Shown here piece by piece: positions 1 to 6,614 of a DNA stretch of 7,009 bases; positions within the stretch are counted from its first letter, which is position 1, and the number at the start of each line of letters is the position of its first letter. Origin of the DNA: a bacterium (GTDB taxonomy: Bacteria > Planctomycetota > B15-G4 > JADJEK01); the NCBI GenBank assembly GCA_030428825.1, contig JAUIEL010000382.1:1-7009 (forward strand), given 5' to 3'. The position numbers and the translations under genes were made by a program. The notes under the pieces are model-generated. The model saw nothing but the letters and a program-made list of their open reading frames with translations, was not told the DNA's origin and did no database searches.

Positions 1-665
1 TGGGTCGCCGCGTTCGAGGTGCAGATCTGCGACTGGATGCTCGAGCCGATGAAGAACTGGCTTCCGCCGTGCGTGTAGAGGGCGGACGTGCAGTTGTCGC
101 TGCAGGTGTTCCCGCCCTGGTCGATGATGCCGAACGTCGTCGGGTCGACGATCTGGTACAGGTCGGTGCTCCCCGCGACCGAGCAGCCGACGAACACCTC
201 CGACTCCCACGAGATCTCGTGGAGCAACGGGTTCGAGAGGGCGATCGGGGAGGCGCTCCCCGCCGACTCGTCGACGATCACCTGGCTGAAGATCCGGAAC
301 CCGACGATCGACGGCACGGCCGGGATCGGCAGCGCCAGCGACGCGCTCCCCTGACCGGCGCCGCCGCCGACGACCGGGATCGGGATGAAGAGGAACGGGT
401 TCGGCGGCGTCAGGTCGACGGAGACCGTCCCGCCCGCGAACGGGATGGACGCCTCCTTCGTCGACACGAGGAAGTACGCCAGCGACCCTCCGGCCGCGCG
501 ATCGAGACGCATCTGGAACCCGAGGTTCCCGATGTTCGGCCCGTTGGCCGTATGCAGCGGCACGAAGCCGCCGGCGCCGGCCGTGCCGGCCCCGAACGGG
601 TACGACTGGCCGGACGCGGACGAGGCGAGCGCGGCGATCGCGAGCGCGCAGAGGGTTCGATGCAT
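1..665 (-). CDS. Secreted protein of unknown function, partial (C-terminus beyond left edge)
   Basis: The reverse strand has an open frame of 221 codons from an ATG at 663-665 to the left edge, with no stop. A strong ribosome binding site (GGAGGAG, 671-677) sits five bases upstream of that ATG. The first 20 residues, MHRTLCALAIAALASSASGQ, form a classic signal peptide with likely cleavage near ASG-Q, so the protein is probably exported. The mature part begins SYPFGAGTAGAGGFVPL and continues with a Gly/Pro/Ser-rich, beta-looking sequence (ANGPNIGNLGFQMRLD, then repeated short hydrophobic strands). No catalytic motif is visible. Four cysteines lie in the visible C-terminal third (GCS, TCSDNCT, ICTS), which suggests disulfides outside the cytoplasm. 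The style recalls Gly/Pro-rich surface proteins common in Planctomycetota, but that is recollection, not a family match. It points the same way as the exported 142-residue gene upstream, 124 bases away. Function unknown; confidence that it is a gene is high. Confidence 0.82.
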   Translation of the reverse strand, partial: MHRTLCALAIAALASSASGQSYPFGAGTAGAGGFVPLHTANGPNIGNLGFQMRLDRAAGGSLAYFLVSTKEASIPFAGGTVSVDLTPPNPFLFIPIPVVGGGAGQGSASLALPIPAVPSIVGFRIFSQVIVDESAGSASPIALSNPLLHEISWESEVFVGCSVAGSTDLYQIVDPTTFGIIDQGGNTCSDNCTSALYTHGGSQFFIGSSIQSQICTSNAAT

Positions 666-789
666 GGGGGCTCCTCCGATCCTCAAGGGCTTTCGACGTC
701 CGTGGACGTGGGCGGCGGCCTTCGCCGTCCGGGGGACCGAACAGCGCGCGTGACCGGCTGTCCCGACCCACCGGCGAAATTCTCCCGGT
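666..789 (-). other. Intergenic gap between two minus-strand exported-protein genes
   Basis: These 124 bases separate the stop of the 142-residue gene (790-792) from the start of the left-edge secreted gene. They hold the Shine-Dalgarno at 671-677 and a 14-base inverted repeat, acgtccgtggacgt (696-709), with six-base arms and a two-base centre. No hairpin with a T-run is visible, so I cannot call an intrinsic terminator. The downstream gene may have its own promoter here, but no convincing -35/-10 pair was seen. Confidence 0.4.
671..677 (-). promoter_or_regulatory. Ribosome binding site fixing the start of the left-edge secreted protein
   Basis: GGAGGAG on the reverse strand lies five bases before the ATG at 665. 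It is a near-perfect Shine-Dalgarno match. Together with the signal peptide that starts at that ATG, it settles both strand and start for this edge-truncated gene. Confidence 0.8.
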
Positions 790-1218
790 TCAGGGGTCCG
801 CGGCGATCTCGAGGAGCTCCCTCAGGAGTTCCTCCTTCGCGACGATCCGGTCCGCGACCGGGCGACCCGCCTGTCGGGCGAGGAAACGCGCGAGGTCCGG
901 CCCGCGCGAGTCGCCGCCGAGCACGCCGACCAGGAGGCGGAGATCGGTCTCGAGGCGCGCGTCGAGCCGCTCCAGCCACGCCCGATCGACCGGCGGCCTC
1001 TCGCTTCGGCTCGGGACGCGCGGCTCCTCGACGATCACCGGCCCCTCCGTCGTCGGCGGGGGCACGAGGACCCGGTCGCGCACCGGATCGCCGCTCGCGC
1101 GGGACGGCGGCGACGCGGGATCGACGACGGGTGGGTGAACGTCCCCTTTCGGGCCGGTCGCCTGGGGAATCGTCCCGATCCACGGGAGCGCGAGGAGGAG
1201 CAGGTGAGTCGTGCGCAC
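790..1218 (-). CDS. Exported protein of unknown function, 142 residues
   Basis: I read a GTG start at 1216-1218, with GAGG at 1226-1229 seven bases upstream, and a TGA stop at 790-792. The frame stays open far upstream (towards 4110) only because it runs antisense to the cytochrome gene. The N-terminus, MRTTHLLLLALPWIGTIPQA, is a compact signal peptide and marks the true beginning. A Pro/Arg-rich, probably disordered stretch follows (about residues 22-75, with VDPASPPS, VLVPPP and EEPRVPSRSERPP). The C-terminal 65 residues look helical and amphipathic: a segment around RAWLERLDARLETDLRLLVG, then LARFLARQAGRPVADRIV and KEELLRELLEIAADP. The last two contain heptad-like leucines. There are no cysteines, haem sites or recognisable catalytic residues. 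A periplasmic or surface location is inferred. The gene diverges from the cytochrome gene across a 126-base gap and might share its control region. I do not recognise the family. A conserved homologue set would confirm that it is real. Confidence 0.62.
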   Translation of the reverse strand: MRTTHLLLLALPWIGTIPQATGPKGDVHPPVVDPASPPSRASGDPVRDRVLVPPPTTEGPVIVEEPRVPSRSERPPVDRAWLERLDARLETDLRLLVGVLGGDSRGPDLARFLARQAGRPVADRIVAKEELLRELLEIAADP

Positions 1219-1344
1219 GATCCGACCTCGGTTCGCGAGGGATGCCCGGGGCGAGGCACGCCGCTCGTCTTCGTTCGCGGAGCGGTTCGGCACCGCCGGT
1301 CCCAGGGTATCCTGAATCGCGCTCGCGCCGCCGCCGATCTCCGG
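1219..1344. promoter_or_regulatory. Divergent intergenic region, presumed promoters for both directions
   Basis: These 126 bases lie between the starts of the minus-strand 142-residue gene and the plus-strand cytochrome gene, so both promoters are expected here. The only -10-like hexamer I can point to on the plus strand is TATCCT at 1308-1313 (4 of 6 to consensus). It has a very weak TTCGGC at the -35 distance (1286-1291). The existence of promoters is inferred from gene layout; the exact elements are not established. Confidence 0.3.
1226..1229 (-). promoter_or_regulatory. Ribosome binding site supporting the GTG start at 1218
   Basis: GAGG on the reverse strand lies seven bases before the GTG at 1216-1218. 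That GTG is the codon from which a signal peptide begins. The frame itself is open far upstream, so this site and the signal peptide are what decide the start. Confidence 0.5.
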
Positions 1345-4155
1345 ATGAACCCGCCCCCCGCCGCTCGCCGCTACCAACCCGCCGTCGGTCCGCGCCTCGG
1401 AGTCCTCCTGGGCGTCGTCTTCGGGTTGTTCGCCCTCCTGTCGGTGAACGCGCTCTTCCTCCTCGCGGTCCGCGTCGCCGGACGCGTGACCGGGCGTTCG
1501 TACGAGAACCTCTTCTACCTCTACAACTTCCTCGGCCACCTCGCCCTCGGCCTCCTGATCGTCGTCCCGGTCGTCGTGTTCGGTCTGGTGCATCTCGCGA
1601 AGGCGAAGGACCGACCGAACCGTCGCGCGGTGAAGGTCGGGTACGCGCTGTTCGCGTGCGCGCTCCTCCTCCTCGCCACCGGAGTGCTCCTGACGCGGAT
1701 CGAAGGGATCGTGCAGGTGAACGACCCCGGCGTGCGACGCGCCCTCTGGTGGCTCCACGTCCTGACCCCGCTCGTCGCGGCGTGGCTGTTCGTCCTCCAT
1801 CGCCTGGCGGGGAAGCGGATCCGGTGGCGGGTCGGCGCCGCCTGGGCGGTGGTCGGCCTCCTGTTCGCGGGCGCGGCGCTCCTGTTCATGACGAACGACC
1901 CGCGCCTCTGGAACGTCGTCGGAAACCCGCGCGGAGAGCAGTACTTCTTCCCGTCCCTCGCGCGCACGGTGACCGGGGACTTCATCCCCGAGCACGTGCT
2001 GATGAACGACGGCTACTGCCGGAAGTGCCACGAGGACGTGCACGAAGGCTGGAGCGCCAGCGTCCACCGGTTCGGCTCGTTCAACAACCCGGTCTACCTC
2101 GCGTCGATCCGCGCGGCCCGGGAGGCGATGCTCGCGCGCGACGGCGACGTCGCCGGCGCCCGGTTCTGCGCGGGGTGCCACGACCCGGTCCCGTTCTTCT
2201 CGGGAAAGTTCGACGACCCGACGTACGACGACGTGAACGACCCGACGGCGCACGCCGGGATCACGTGCACGGTCTGCCACGCGATCACCCACGTCAACTC
2301 GCCGAAGGGGAACAGCGACTTCACGATCGAGGAGCCGATCCACTACCCGTTCACGTTCAGCGACAGCGAAGCGCTGCGCTGGGTGAGTCGTCAGCTCGTG
2401 AAGGCGAACCCCGACTTCCACAAGAAGACGTTCCTGAAGCCGCTCCACCGCACGACCGAGTACTGCGGCGCGTGCCACAAGGTCCACATCCCGGTCGAGC
2501 TGAACGCGTACAAGTGGCTCCGCGGACAGAACCACTTCGACTCGTTCTGGCTCTCGGGCGTCTCCGGCCAGGGGGTCGCGAGCTTCTACTACCCGCCCGA
2601 GGCCGAGCCGAACTGCAACGGCTGCCACATGCCGGCGATCCCGTCCGACGACTTCGGCGCGCGCGTGCGCGACGACTCCGGGATCCCGAAGACGCTCGAC
2701 CACCTCTTCCCGTCGGCGAACGCCGCCGTGCCGGTCCTCGCGGCCGACGTCGGGCGCCTGTCGCCGGAGCGCGCCGCCGCGGCGGTCCGCGCGCACCGCG
2801 AGTTCAACGAGGGGGTCGTCCGCGTCGACCTGTTCGCGCTCCGGGAAGGCGGAACGATCGACGGCGAGCTGCTCGCGCCGCTCCGCCCCGCCGTGCCGAC
2901 GCTCCGGCGGGGCGGGACGTACCTGCTGGAGACGGTCGTCCGGACGCTGAAGATGGGACACCTCCTGACGGACGGGACGGCCGACTCGAACCAGCTCTGG
3001 CTCGACGTCCTCGTCACCTGCGGCGACCGGGTGATCGGCCGCAGCGGCGGCCTCGACGAGACCCGTTCGGTCGACCCGTGGTCGCACTTCCTGAACGCGT
3101 TCGTCCTCGACCGGGAGGGGAACCGCATCGCCGAGCGGAACGTCGCCGACATCTTCGTCCCGCTGTACAACCACCAGATCCCGCCCGGCGCCGCGGACTC
3201 CGTCCACTACCGCCTCGCCGTCCCCGAGGACGCGGACGCTCCGATCGAGGTCCGCGTCGCCCTCCGGTATCGGAAGTTCGACACCGAGCTGATGCGGTTC
3301 GTGCGCGGGGACGCGGAGACCGTGAACGACCTCCCGGTGCTGACGCTCGCCGAGGACCGGATCGTCCTCCCGGTCGACGGGGTCGACGCGGCGGTCGACA
3401 ACCCGCCGGTCGAGCACCCGCTCTGGCAGCGGTGGAACGACTACGGCATCGGGCTCCTGCGCAAGGGCGGTCAGGGGCAGCTCCGGCAGGCGGAGGAGGC
3501 GTTCCGCGAGGTCGAGCGGCTCGGCCGCGCGGACGGCCCGCTGAACCTCGCGCGGGTGTACGTCCGCGAGGGGCGGATCGCGCGCGACGCTCCGGACGCG
3601 CTCCGCCGGGCGCGCGACATGGACCCGCCGGCGCCCGAGTGGTCGATCCTCTGGTTCACGGGGCTCGTCCACCAGCAGAACGGCGAGCTCGACGACGCGA
3701 TCCGGAACTTCCAGCAGATCGTCGACGGCGGGTTTCGGCAGGCGCTCGGACGCGGCTTCGACTTCTCGAAGGACTATCGCCTGCTGAACGAGCTCGGCGC
3801 GACGCTGTACGAGCGCGCGCGTCAGGAGCGCGGCGAGGCGCGGGCGGAGACGCGACGCGCCCTGCTCGCCGAGGCGCGGGCCCGCTTCGAACGCGTCCTC
3901 GAGCTGGAGCCCGAGAACGTCACCGCCCACTACAACCTGAAGCAGCTCTTCACCGAGCTCGGCGACGAGGCGCGGGCGGCGCACCACGCCGCGCTGCACG
4001 CGAAGTACAAGCCGGACGACAACGCGCGCGACCACGCCATCGCCGCCGCGCGACGGCGCTACCCCGCCGCCAACCACGCCGCCGAGGCGGTCGTGATCCA
4101 CGACCTCCACCGCGACGGCGCGCCGCTCGGCCGCGTCGAAGAGGAGACGCCGTGA
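1345..4155 (+). CDS. Membrane-bound pentahaem c-type cytochrome with di-haem b-like helices and TPR tail
   Basis: 936 residues. Predicted transmembrane helices lie at about 18-41, 61-83, 99-118, 133-153 and 163-182. Helices 2 and 4 carry His65/His83 and His138/His152, placed to ligate one b haem near each membrane face. Loops 2-3 and 4-5 are Arg/Lys-rich, giving an inside N-terminus and an outside C-terminus. Five c-haem sites follow: C225-H229, C275-H279, C308-H312, C374-H378 and C424-H428, with spare histidines (233, 241, 303, 315, 333, 368, 381) as possible axial ligands. Residues 485-690 look beta-rich and contain TLKMGHLLTDGTADSN and YNHQIPPGAAD. Residues 694-890 form TPR-like helix pairs, including RFERVLELEPENVTAHYNLK. 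The probable role is electron transfer between the membrane (quinone?) pool and periplasmic or surface partners; the substrate is unknown. There is no CxxCK site and fewer haems than NrfA-like or octahaem HAO-type enzymes would suggest. The ATG at 1345 was chosen because hydrophobic sequence follows it. It lacks a Shine-Dalgarno; an upstream GTG at 1204 has one but would overlap the divergent gene. The gene is coupled to the next one. Confidence 0.88.
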   Translation: MNPPPAARRYQPAVGPRLGVLLGVVFGLFALLSVNALFLLAVRVAGRVTGRSYENLFYLYNFLGHLALGLLIVVPVVVFGLVHLAKAKDRPNRRAVKVGYALFACALLLLATGVLLTRIEGIVQVNDPGVRRALWWLHVLTPLVAAWLFVLHRLAGKRIRWRVGAAWAVVGLLFAGAALLFMTNDPRLWNVVGNPRGEQYFFPSLARTVTGDFIPEHVLMNDGYCRKCHEDVHEGWSASVHRFGSFNNPVYLASIRAAREAMLARDGDVAGARFCAGCHDPVPFFSGKFDDPTYDDVNDPTAHAGITCTVCHAITHVNSPKGNSDFTIEEPIHYPFTFSDSEALRWVSRQLVKANPDFHKKTFLKPLHRTTEYCGACHKVHIPVELNAYKWLRGQNHFDSFWLSGVSGQGVASFYYPPEAEPNCNGCHMPAIPSDDFGARVRDDSGIPKTLDHLFPSANAAVPVLAADVGRLSPERAAAAVRAHREFNEGVVRVDLFALREGGTIDGELLAPLRPAVPTLRRGGTYLLETVVRTLKMGHLLTDGTADSNQLWLDVLVTCGDRVIGRSGGLDETRSVDPWSHFLNAFVLDREGNRIAERNVADIFVPLYNHQIPPGAADSVHYRLAVPEDADAPIEVRVALRYRKFDTELMRFVRGDAETVNDLPVLTLAEDRIVLPVDGVDAAVDNPPVEHPLWQRWNDYGIGLLRKGGQGQLRQAEEAFREVERLGRADGPLNLARVYVREGRIARDAPDALRRARDMDPPAPEWSILWFTGLVHQQNGELDDAIRNFQQIVDGGFRQALGRGFDFSKDYRLLNELGATLYERARQERGEARAETRRALLAEARARFERVLELEPENVTAHYNLKQLFTELGDEARAAHHAALHAKYKPDDNARDHAIAAARRRYPAANHAAEAVVIHDLHRDGAPLGRVEEETP
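4141..4146 (+). promoter_or_regulatory. Ribosome binding site for the overlapping GTG start
   Basis: GAGGAG lies within the last codons of the cytochrome gene, five bases before the GTG at 4152. The downstream frame is open for more than 1,300 codons upstream, so frame length cannot show the start. This site and the GTGA stop/start overlap decide it. Confidence 0.7.
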
Positions 4156-6029
4156 GCCCCGCCGAACCGCCGCCTCCGCCCCCCGAGGACGAGACGATCC
4201 CCGAGGACGAGCGGGTCCCCGAGGACGACGCCGTCATCGGCGCCGCGTTCCGGAGGTCGCTGATCGTGATCGGCGCGCTCGTCTGCCTCCTCGCCCCGCT
4301 CCCGTTCCTGCTGAAGGACGAGGAGGTCGCGGAGGAGGTGCGGACGAAGGACCTGGCGGAGATCCTCGACCGGCGGGACGAGTCGGAGGAGGCGCCCCCG
4401 CTCCCGTTCACGGACGTGACCGACGCGACGGGGATCTCGTTCGTCCACGAGAACGGCGCCCGCGGCGAGAAGCTCCTCCCCGAGACGATGGGCGCGGGCG
4501 TCGCCTTCCTCGACCACGACGGCGACGGCGACCAGGACCTCCTGTTCGCGAACGGGCGCCCCTGGACGCACGACGCCCCGCCGGACGGCGACCTCCCGAC
4601 GCCCGCCCTGTTCGCGAACGACGGGCGCGGGCGGTTCACCGACGTGACGGCGGCGTGCGGGCTCGACCTCGCGCACCACGGGACCGGCGTCGCCGCCGCC
4701 GACCTCGACGGGGACGGCCTCCCCGAGGTCCACCTCGCCGCGCTCGGCGCGAACCGCCTCCTCCGGAACCACGGCGGCCGCTTCGTCGACGTCACCGCCG
4801 ACGCCGGCGTCGCCGGGGACGAGGAGGCGTGGTCGACCGGCGCCGTCTTCTCCGACCTCGACGGAGACGGCGACCTCGACCTGTTCGTCTGCAACTACGT
4901 CACCTGGTCGCGGGAGATCGACGCCGAGCTGGCGTACTCGCTGAACGGGACCGACCGCGCGTACGGGCCGCCGACGAACTACACCGGCGCGTTCTGCGTC
5001 CTCTACCGGAACGACACGACGCCCGGCGGCCCGCTCCGGTTCACCGACGTCTCGGAGGAGGCGGGGGTGCGCGTCACGAACCGGGTGACCGGAGTGCCGG
5101 CCGCCAAGGCGCTCGGCGTCGTCGCCGTCGACGTCGACCGGGACGGCGACCGGGACCTCGTGGTCGCGAACGACACCGTCGCGAACTTCCTGTTCGTGAA
5201 CCGCGGCGACGGCACGTTCGAGGAGCGCGGGGACGTCGCCGGCGTCGCGTTCGACGGCGCGGGGCGGGCGACGGGGGCGATGGGGATCGACGTGGCCGAG
5301 TTCCGGGACGACGGCGCCCTCGGCATCGCGATCGGGAACTTCGCCAACGAGATGACGTCGCTCTTCGTGTCGTCGTCCGACGCGGCGTTCTTCTCCGACG
5401 ACGCGATCGGCGAGGGGATCGGGGCGCCGAGCCGCCTCGGCCTGACGTTCGGGCTCTTCTTCTTCGACGCCGACCTCGACGGACGGCTCGACCTCCTCTC
5501 CGCGAACGGAGACCTCGAGGAGACGATCCGCGAGGTGCAGCCGAGCCAGCGGTACCGACAGCCCGCGCAGCTCTTCTGGAACCGCGGCGACGAGGCCCGC
5601 TCCTGCTTCACGCCGCTCCCGGCGGAGGCGACCGGCGACCTCGCGCGGCCGATCGCGGGCCGCGGCGCCGCGTACGGGGACGTCGACGGCGACGGCGACC
5701 TCGACGTCGTGTTGACCGAGTCCGGCGGCCGCCCGCGCCTCCTCCGGAACGACCAGGCGACGGGACACCACTCGATCCGCCTGCGGCTCGTCGGCCCGCC
5801 CGAGAACCGGGACGCGATCGGCGCCCGGATCGCCGTCCGGCTCGGCGACCGCACGCTCGTCCGCGAGGTTCGTCCCCAGCGGAGCTACCTGAGTCAGGTC
5901 GAGCTCCCGACGACGATCGGCCTCGGCGACCGGACGACCGTCGACGAGGTGTCGATCCGCTGGCCCGACGGCACGGAACGGGTCGTCGAAGGGGTCGCGA
6001 TCGACGCGGAGACCGTCGTCCGGCGTTGA
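4152..6029 (+). CDS. Membrane-anchored FG-GAP/VCBS propeller with ASPIC/UnbV domain (CRTAC1 family)
   Basis: 625 residues from a GTG that shares bases with the stop codon of the cytochrome gene (GTGA), which implies translational coupling. Residues 1-35 are a short tail with six prolines and three tandem hexads (PEDETI, PEDERV, PEDDAV). One membrane helix spans about 36-54, preceded by two arginines, so the tail is probably cytoplasmic and the rest outside. A beta-propeller occupies about 85-535. Six calcium-type DxDxDG-like loops start at Asp121, 184, 235, 327, 439 and 510, with a degenerate seventh near 380-388, consistent with seven blades. The typical FTDVT strand recurs at about 87, 162 and 297. 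The C-terminal 85 residues match the ASPIC/UnbV pattern: AIGARI, REVRPQRSYLSQ, GLG and VSIRWPDG. Family members are generally exported binding or structural proteins; enzymatic activity is not established. Here the single helix serves as an anchor instead of a cleaved signal. It is likely a partner or scaffold for the cytochrome. Domain calls are firm, the role is inferred. Confidence 0.9.
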   Translation: MSPAEPPPPPPEDETIPEDERVPEDDAVIGAAFRRSLIVIGALVCLLAPLPFLLKDEEVAEEVRTKDLAEILDRRDESEEAPPLPFTDVTDATGISFVHENGARGEKLLPETMGAGVAFLDHDGDGDQDLLFANGRPWTHDAPPDGDLPTPALFANDGRGRFTDVTAACGLDLAHHGTGVAAADLDGDGLPEVHLAALGANRLLRNHGGRFVDVTADAGVAGDEEAWSTGAVFSDLDGDGDLDLFVCNYVTWSREIDAELAYSLNGTDRAYGPPTNYTGAFCVLYRNDTTPGGPLRFTDVSEEAGVRVTNRVTGVPAAKALGVVAVDVDRDGDRDLVVANDTVANFLFVNRGDGTFEERGDVAGVAFDGAGRATGAMGIDVAEFRDDGALGIAIGNFANEMTSLFVSSSDAAFFSDDAIGEGIGAPSRLGLTFGLFFFDADLDGRLDLLSANGDLEETIREVQPSQRYRQPAQLFWNRGDEARSCFTPLPAEATGDLARPIAGRGAAYGDVDGDGDLDVVLTESGGRPRLLRNDQATGHHSIRLRLVGPPENRDAIGARIAVRLGDRTLVREVRPQRSYLSQVELPTTIGLGDRTTVDEVSIRWPDGTERVVEGVAIDAETVVRR

Positions 6030-6044
6030 CGGCCCGTTCGAAGG

Positions 6045-6124
6045 TCAGACCCGGAAGAGCTCGTCGATCGGGACCTCGAACCCCGGCAGCACGACCTCGC
6101 TCCGGACCGCCCCCTCGGAGACCG
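6045..6124 (-). repeat. Direct repeat, left copy (80 bases, identical to 6930-7009)
   Basis: This is the 3' end of the complete Uma2 gene including its stop codon. It matches 6930-7009 at every one of 80 positions. The single base beyond the stop (6044 and 6929, both g) also matches, and the next differs (g at 6043, a at 6928). The repeat may continue past the right edge, so its full length is unknown. Confidence 0.95.
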
Positions 6125-6614
6125 GCGGCCGCGCCTCGAGACCGCCGCGGTCGTCCGCCACCAGCACCTCGACCCGGTCGAGCTCGGGATCGACGATCCA
6201 GTACTCGCGCACGCCGTGCGCGGCGTAGACCGCCCGCTTCCGGACCACGTCGAGCCGTCGGGTCGACGGAGAGAGGACCTCGACGACGAGATCGGGGGCC
6301 TCCGTCAGGTTCTTCGCGTCGGGCGCCGGACGTCGCGCCTTCGCCAGGTAGACGAGGTCCGGCTGGACGACCGTGTCGTCCGCGAGCAACACGTCGACCG
6401 GGCTCGCGAGGCAGAGTCCCCCGTCGCGCTCGGCCCGACCCCGGAGCGCCGTGTACAGGTTCAACAGCACCGCCTGGTGCTTCACGATCGGCGCCGGACT
6501 CACGAACAGCTCCCCTTCGACGATCTGGTACCGGCAGCCGTCGTCGGGGAGCGCGCAGTAGTCCGCGTAGGTCCAGTGGCGCGTGGTGTCCGGAGAGAGA
6601 CTCATCGCCGTCAT
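6045..6614 (-). CDS. Uma2 family (DUF820) putative nuclease
   Basis: 189 residues, the usual size of the family. It belongs to the PD-(D/E)XK nuclease fold group common in cyanobacteria, planctomycetes and other complex bacteria. The true target and biological role of these proteins are largely unknown. Visible family features, in order: HWTYADYCALPDDGCRYQIV at 13-32, Glu33 in VEGEL, KHQAVLLNLYTAL (45-57), Asp86 in VQPDLVYLAKARR, Glu112 in DLVVEVLSPST, Lys126 in DVVRKRAVY, and GVREYWIVDPE (134-144). Glu33, Asp86, Glu112 and Lys126 are the expected active-site set, so the protein looks intact. I chose the ATG at 6614 because GGGAG (6624-6628) lies nine bases upstream; the ATG at 6605 is an alternative. 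The frame is open to 6770, but the added residues do not look like the family. The gene converges on the propeller gene with a 15-base gap. Its 3' end is repeated exactly at the right edge of the window. Confidence 0.9.
   Translation of the reverse strand: MTAMSLSPDTTRHWTYADYCALPDDGCRYQIVEGELFVSPAPIVKHQAVLLNLYTALRGRAERDGGLCLASPVDVLLADDTVVQPDLVYLAKARRPAPDAKNLTEAPDLVVEVLSPSTRRLDVVRKRAVYAAHGVREYWIVDPELDRVEVLVADDRGGLEARPPVSEGAVRSEVVLPGFEVPIDELFRV

Noticed and set aside
88..753. Two plus-strand frames (88-354 and 385-753) opposite the left-edge secreted gene
   Set aside because: The minus strand has a signal peptide, a strong ribosome binding site and an uninterrupted frame; the plus-strand frames have none of these.
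1219..4110. Long minus-strand frame antisense to the cytochrome gene, continuous with the 142-residue gene
   Set aside because: The translation is Arg/Val/Glu-rich and mirrors the codons of the cytochrome gene. Only the segment from 1218 down begins with a signal peptide and a ribosome binding site.
69..4151. Plus-strand frame open for 1,361 codons upstream of, and in frame with, the propeller gene (total 69-6029)
   Set aside because: The translation before 4152 is Arg/Pro/Gly-rich with no domains, and it runs antisense to two genes and out of frame with the cytochrome. The lack of stops is a by-product of high GC. A gene finder could wrongly extend the propeller protein to 1,986 residues; the GTG at 4152 with GAGGAG before it is the real start.
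1345..4155. Identity as cytochrome c nitrite reductase or octahaem hydroxylamine oxidoreductase
   Set aside because: There are only five CxxCH sites and no CxxCK active-site haem. The added membrane helices and TPR tail fit neither enzyme.
4059..5771. Minus-strand frame of 570 codons antisense to the propeller gene
   Set aside because: It shows Arg/Val/Glu-biased composition with no recognisable domain and lies opposite a gene with strong FG-GAP and ASPIC/UnbV motifs.
6030..6044. Bidirectional terminator between the convergent propeller and Uma2 genes
   Set aside because: The gap is only 15 bases and contains no hairpin or T-run; any terminator would have to lie inside a gene.
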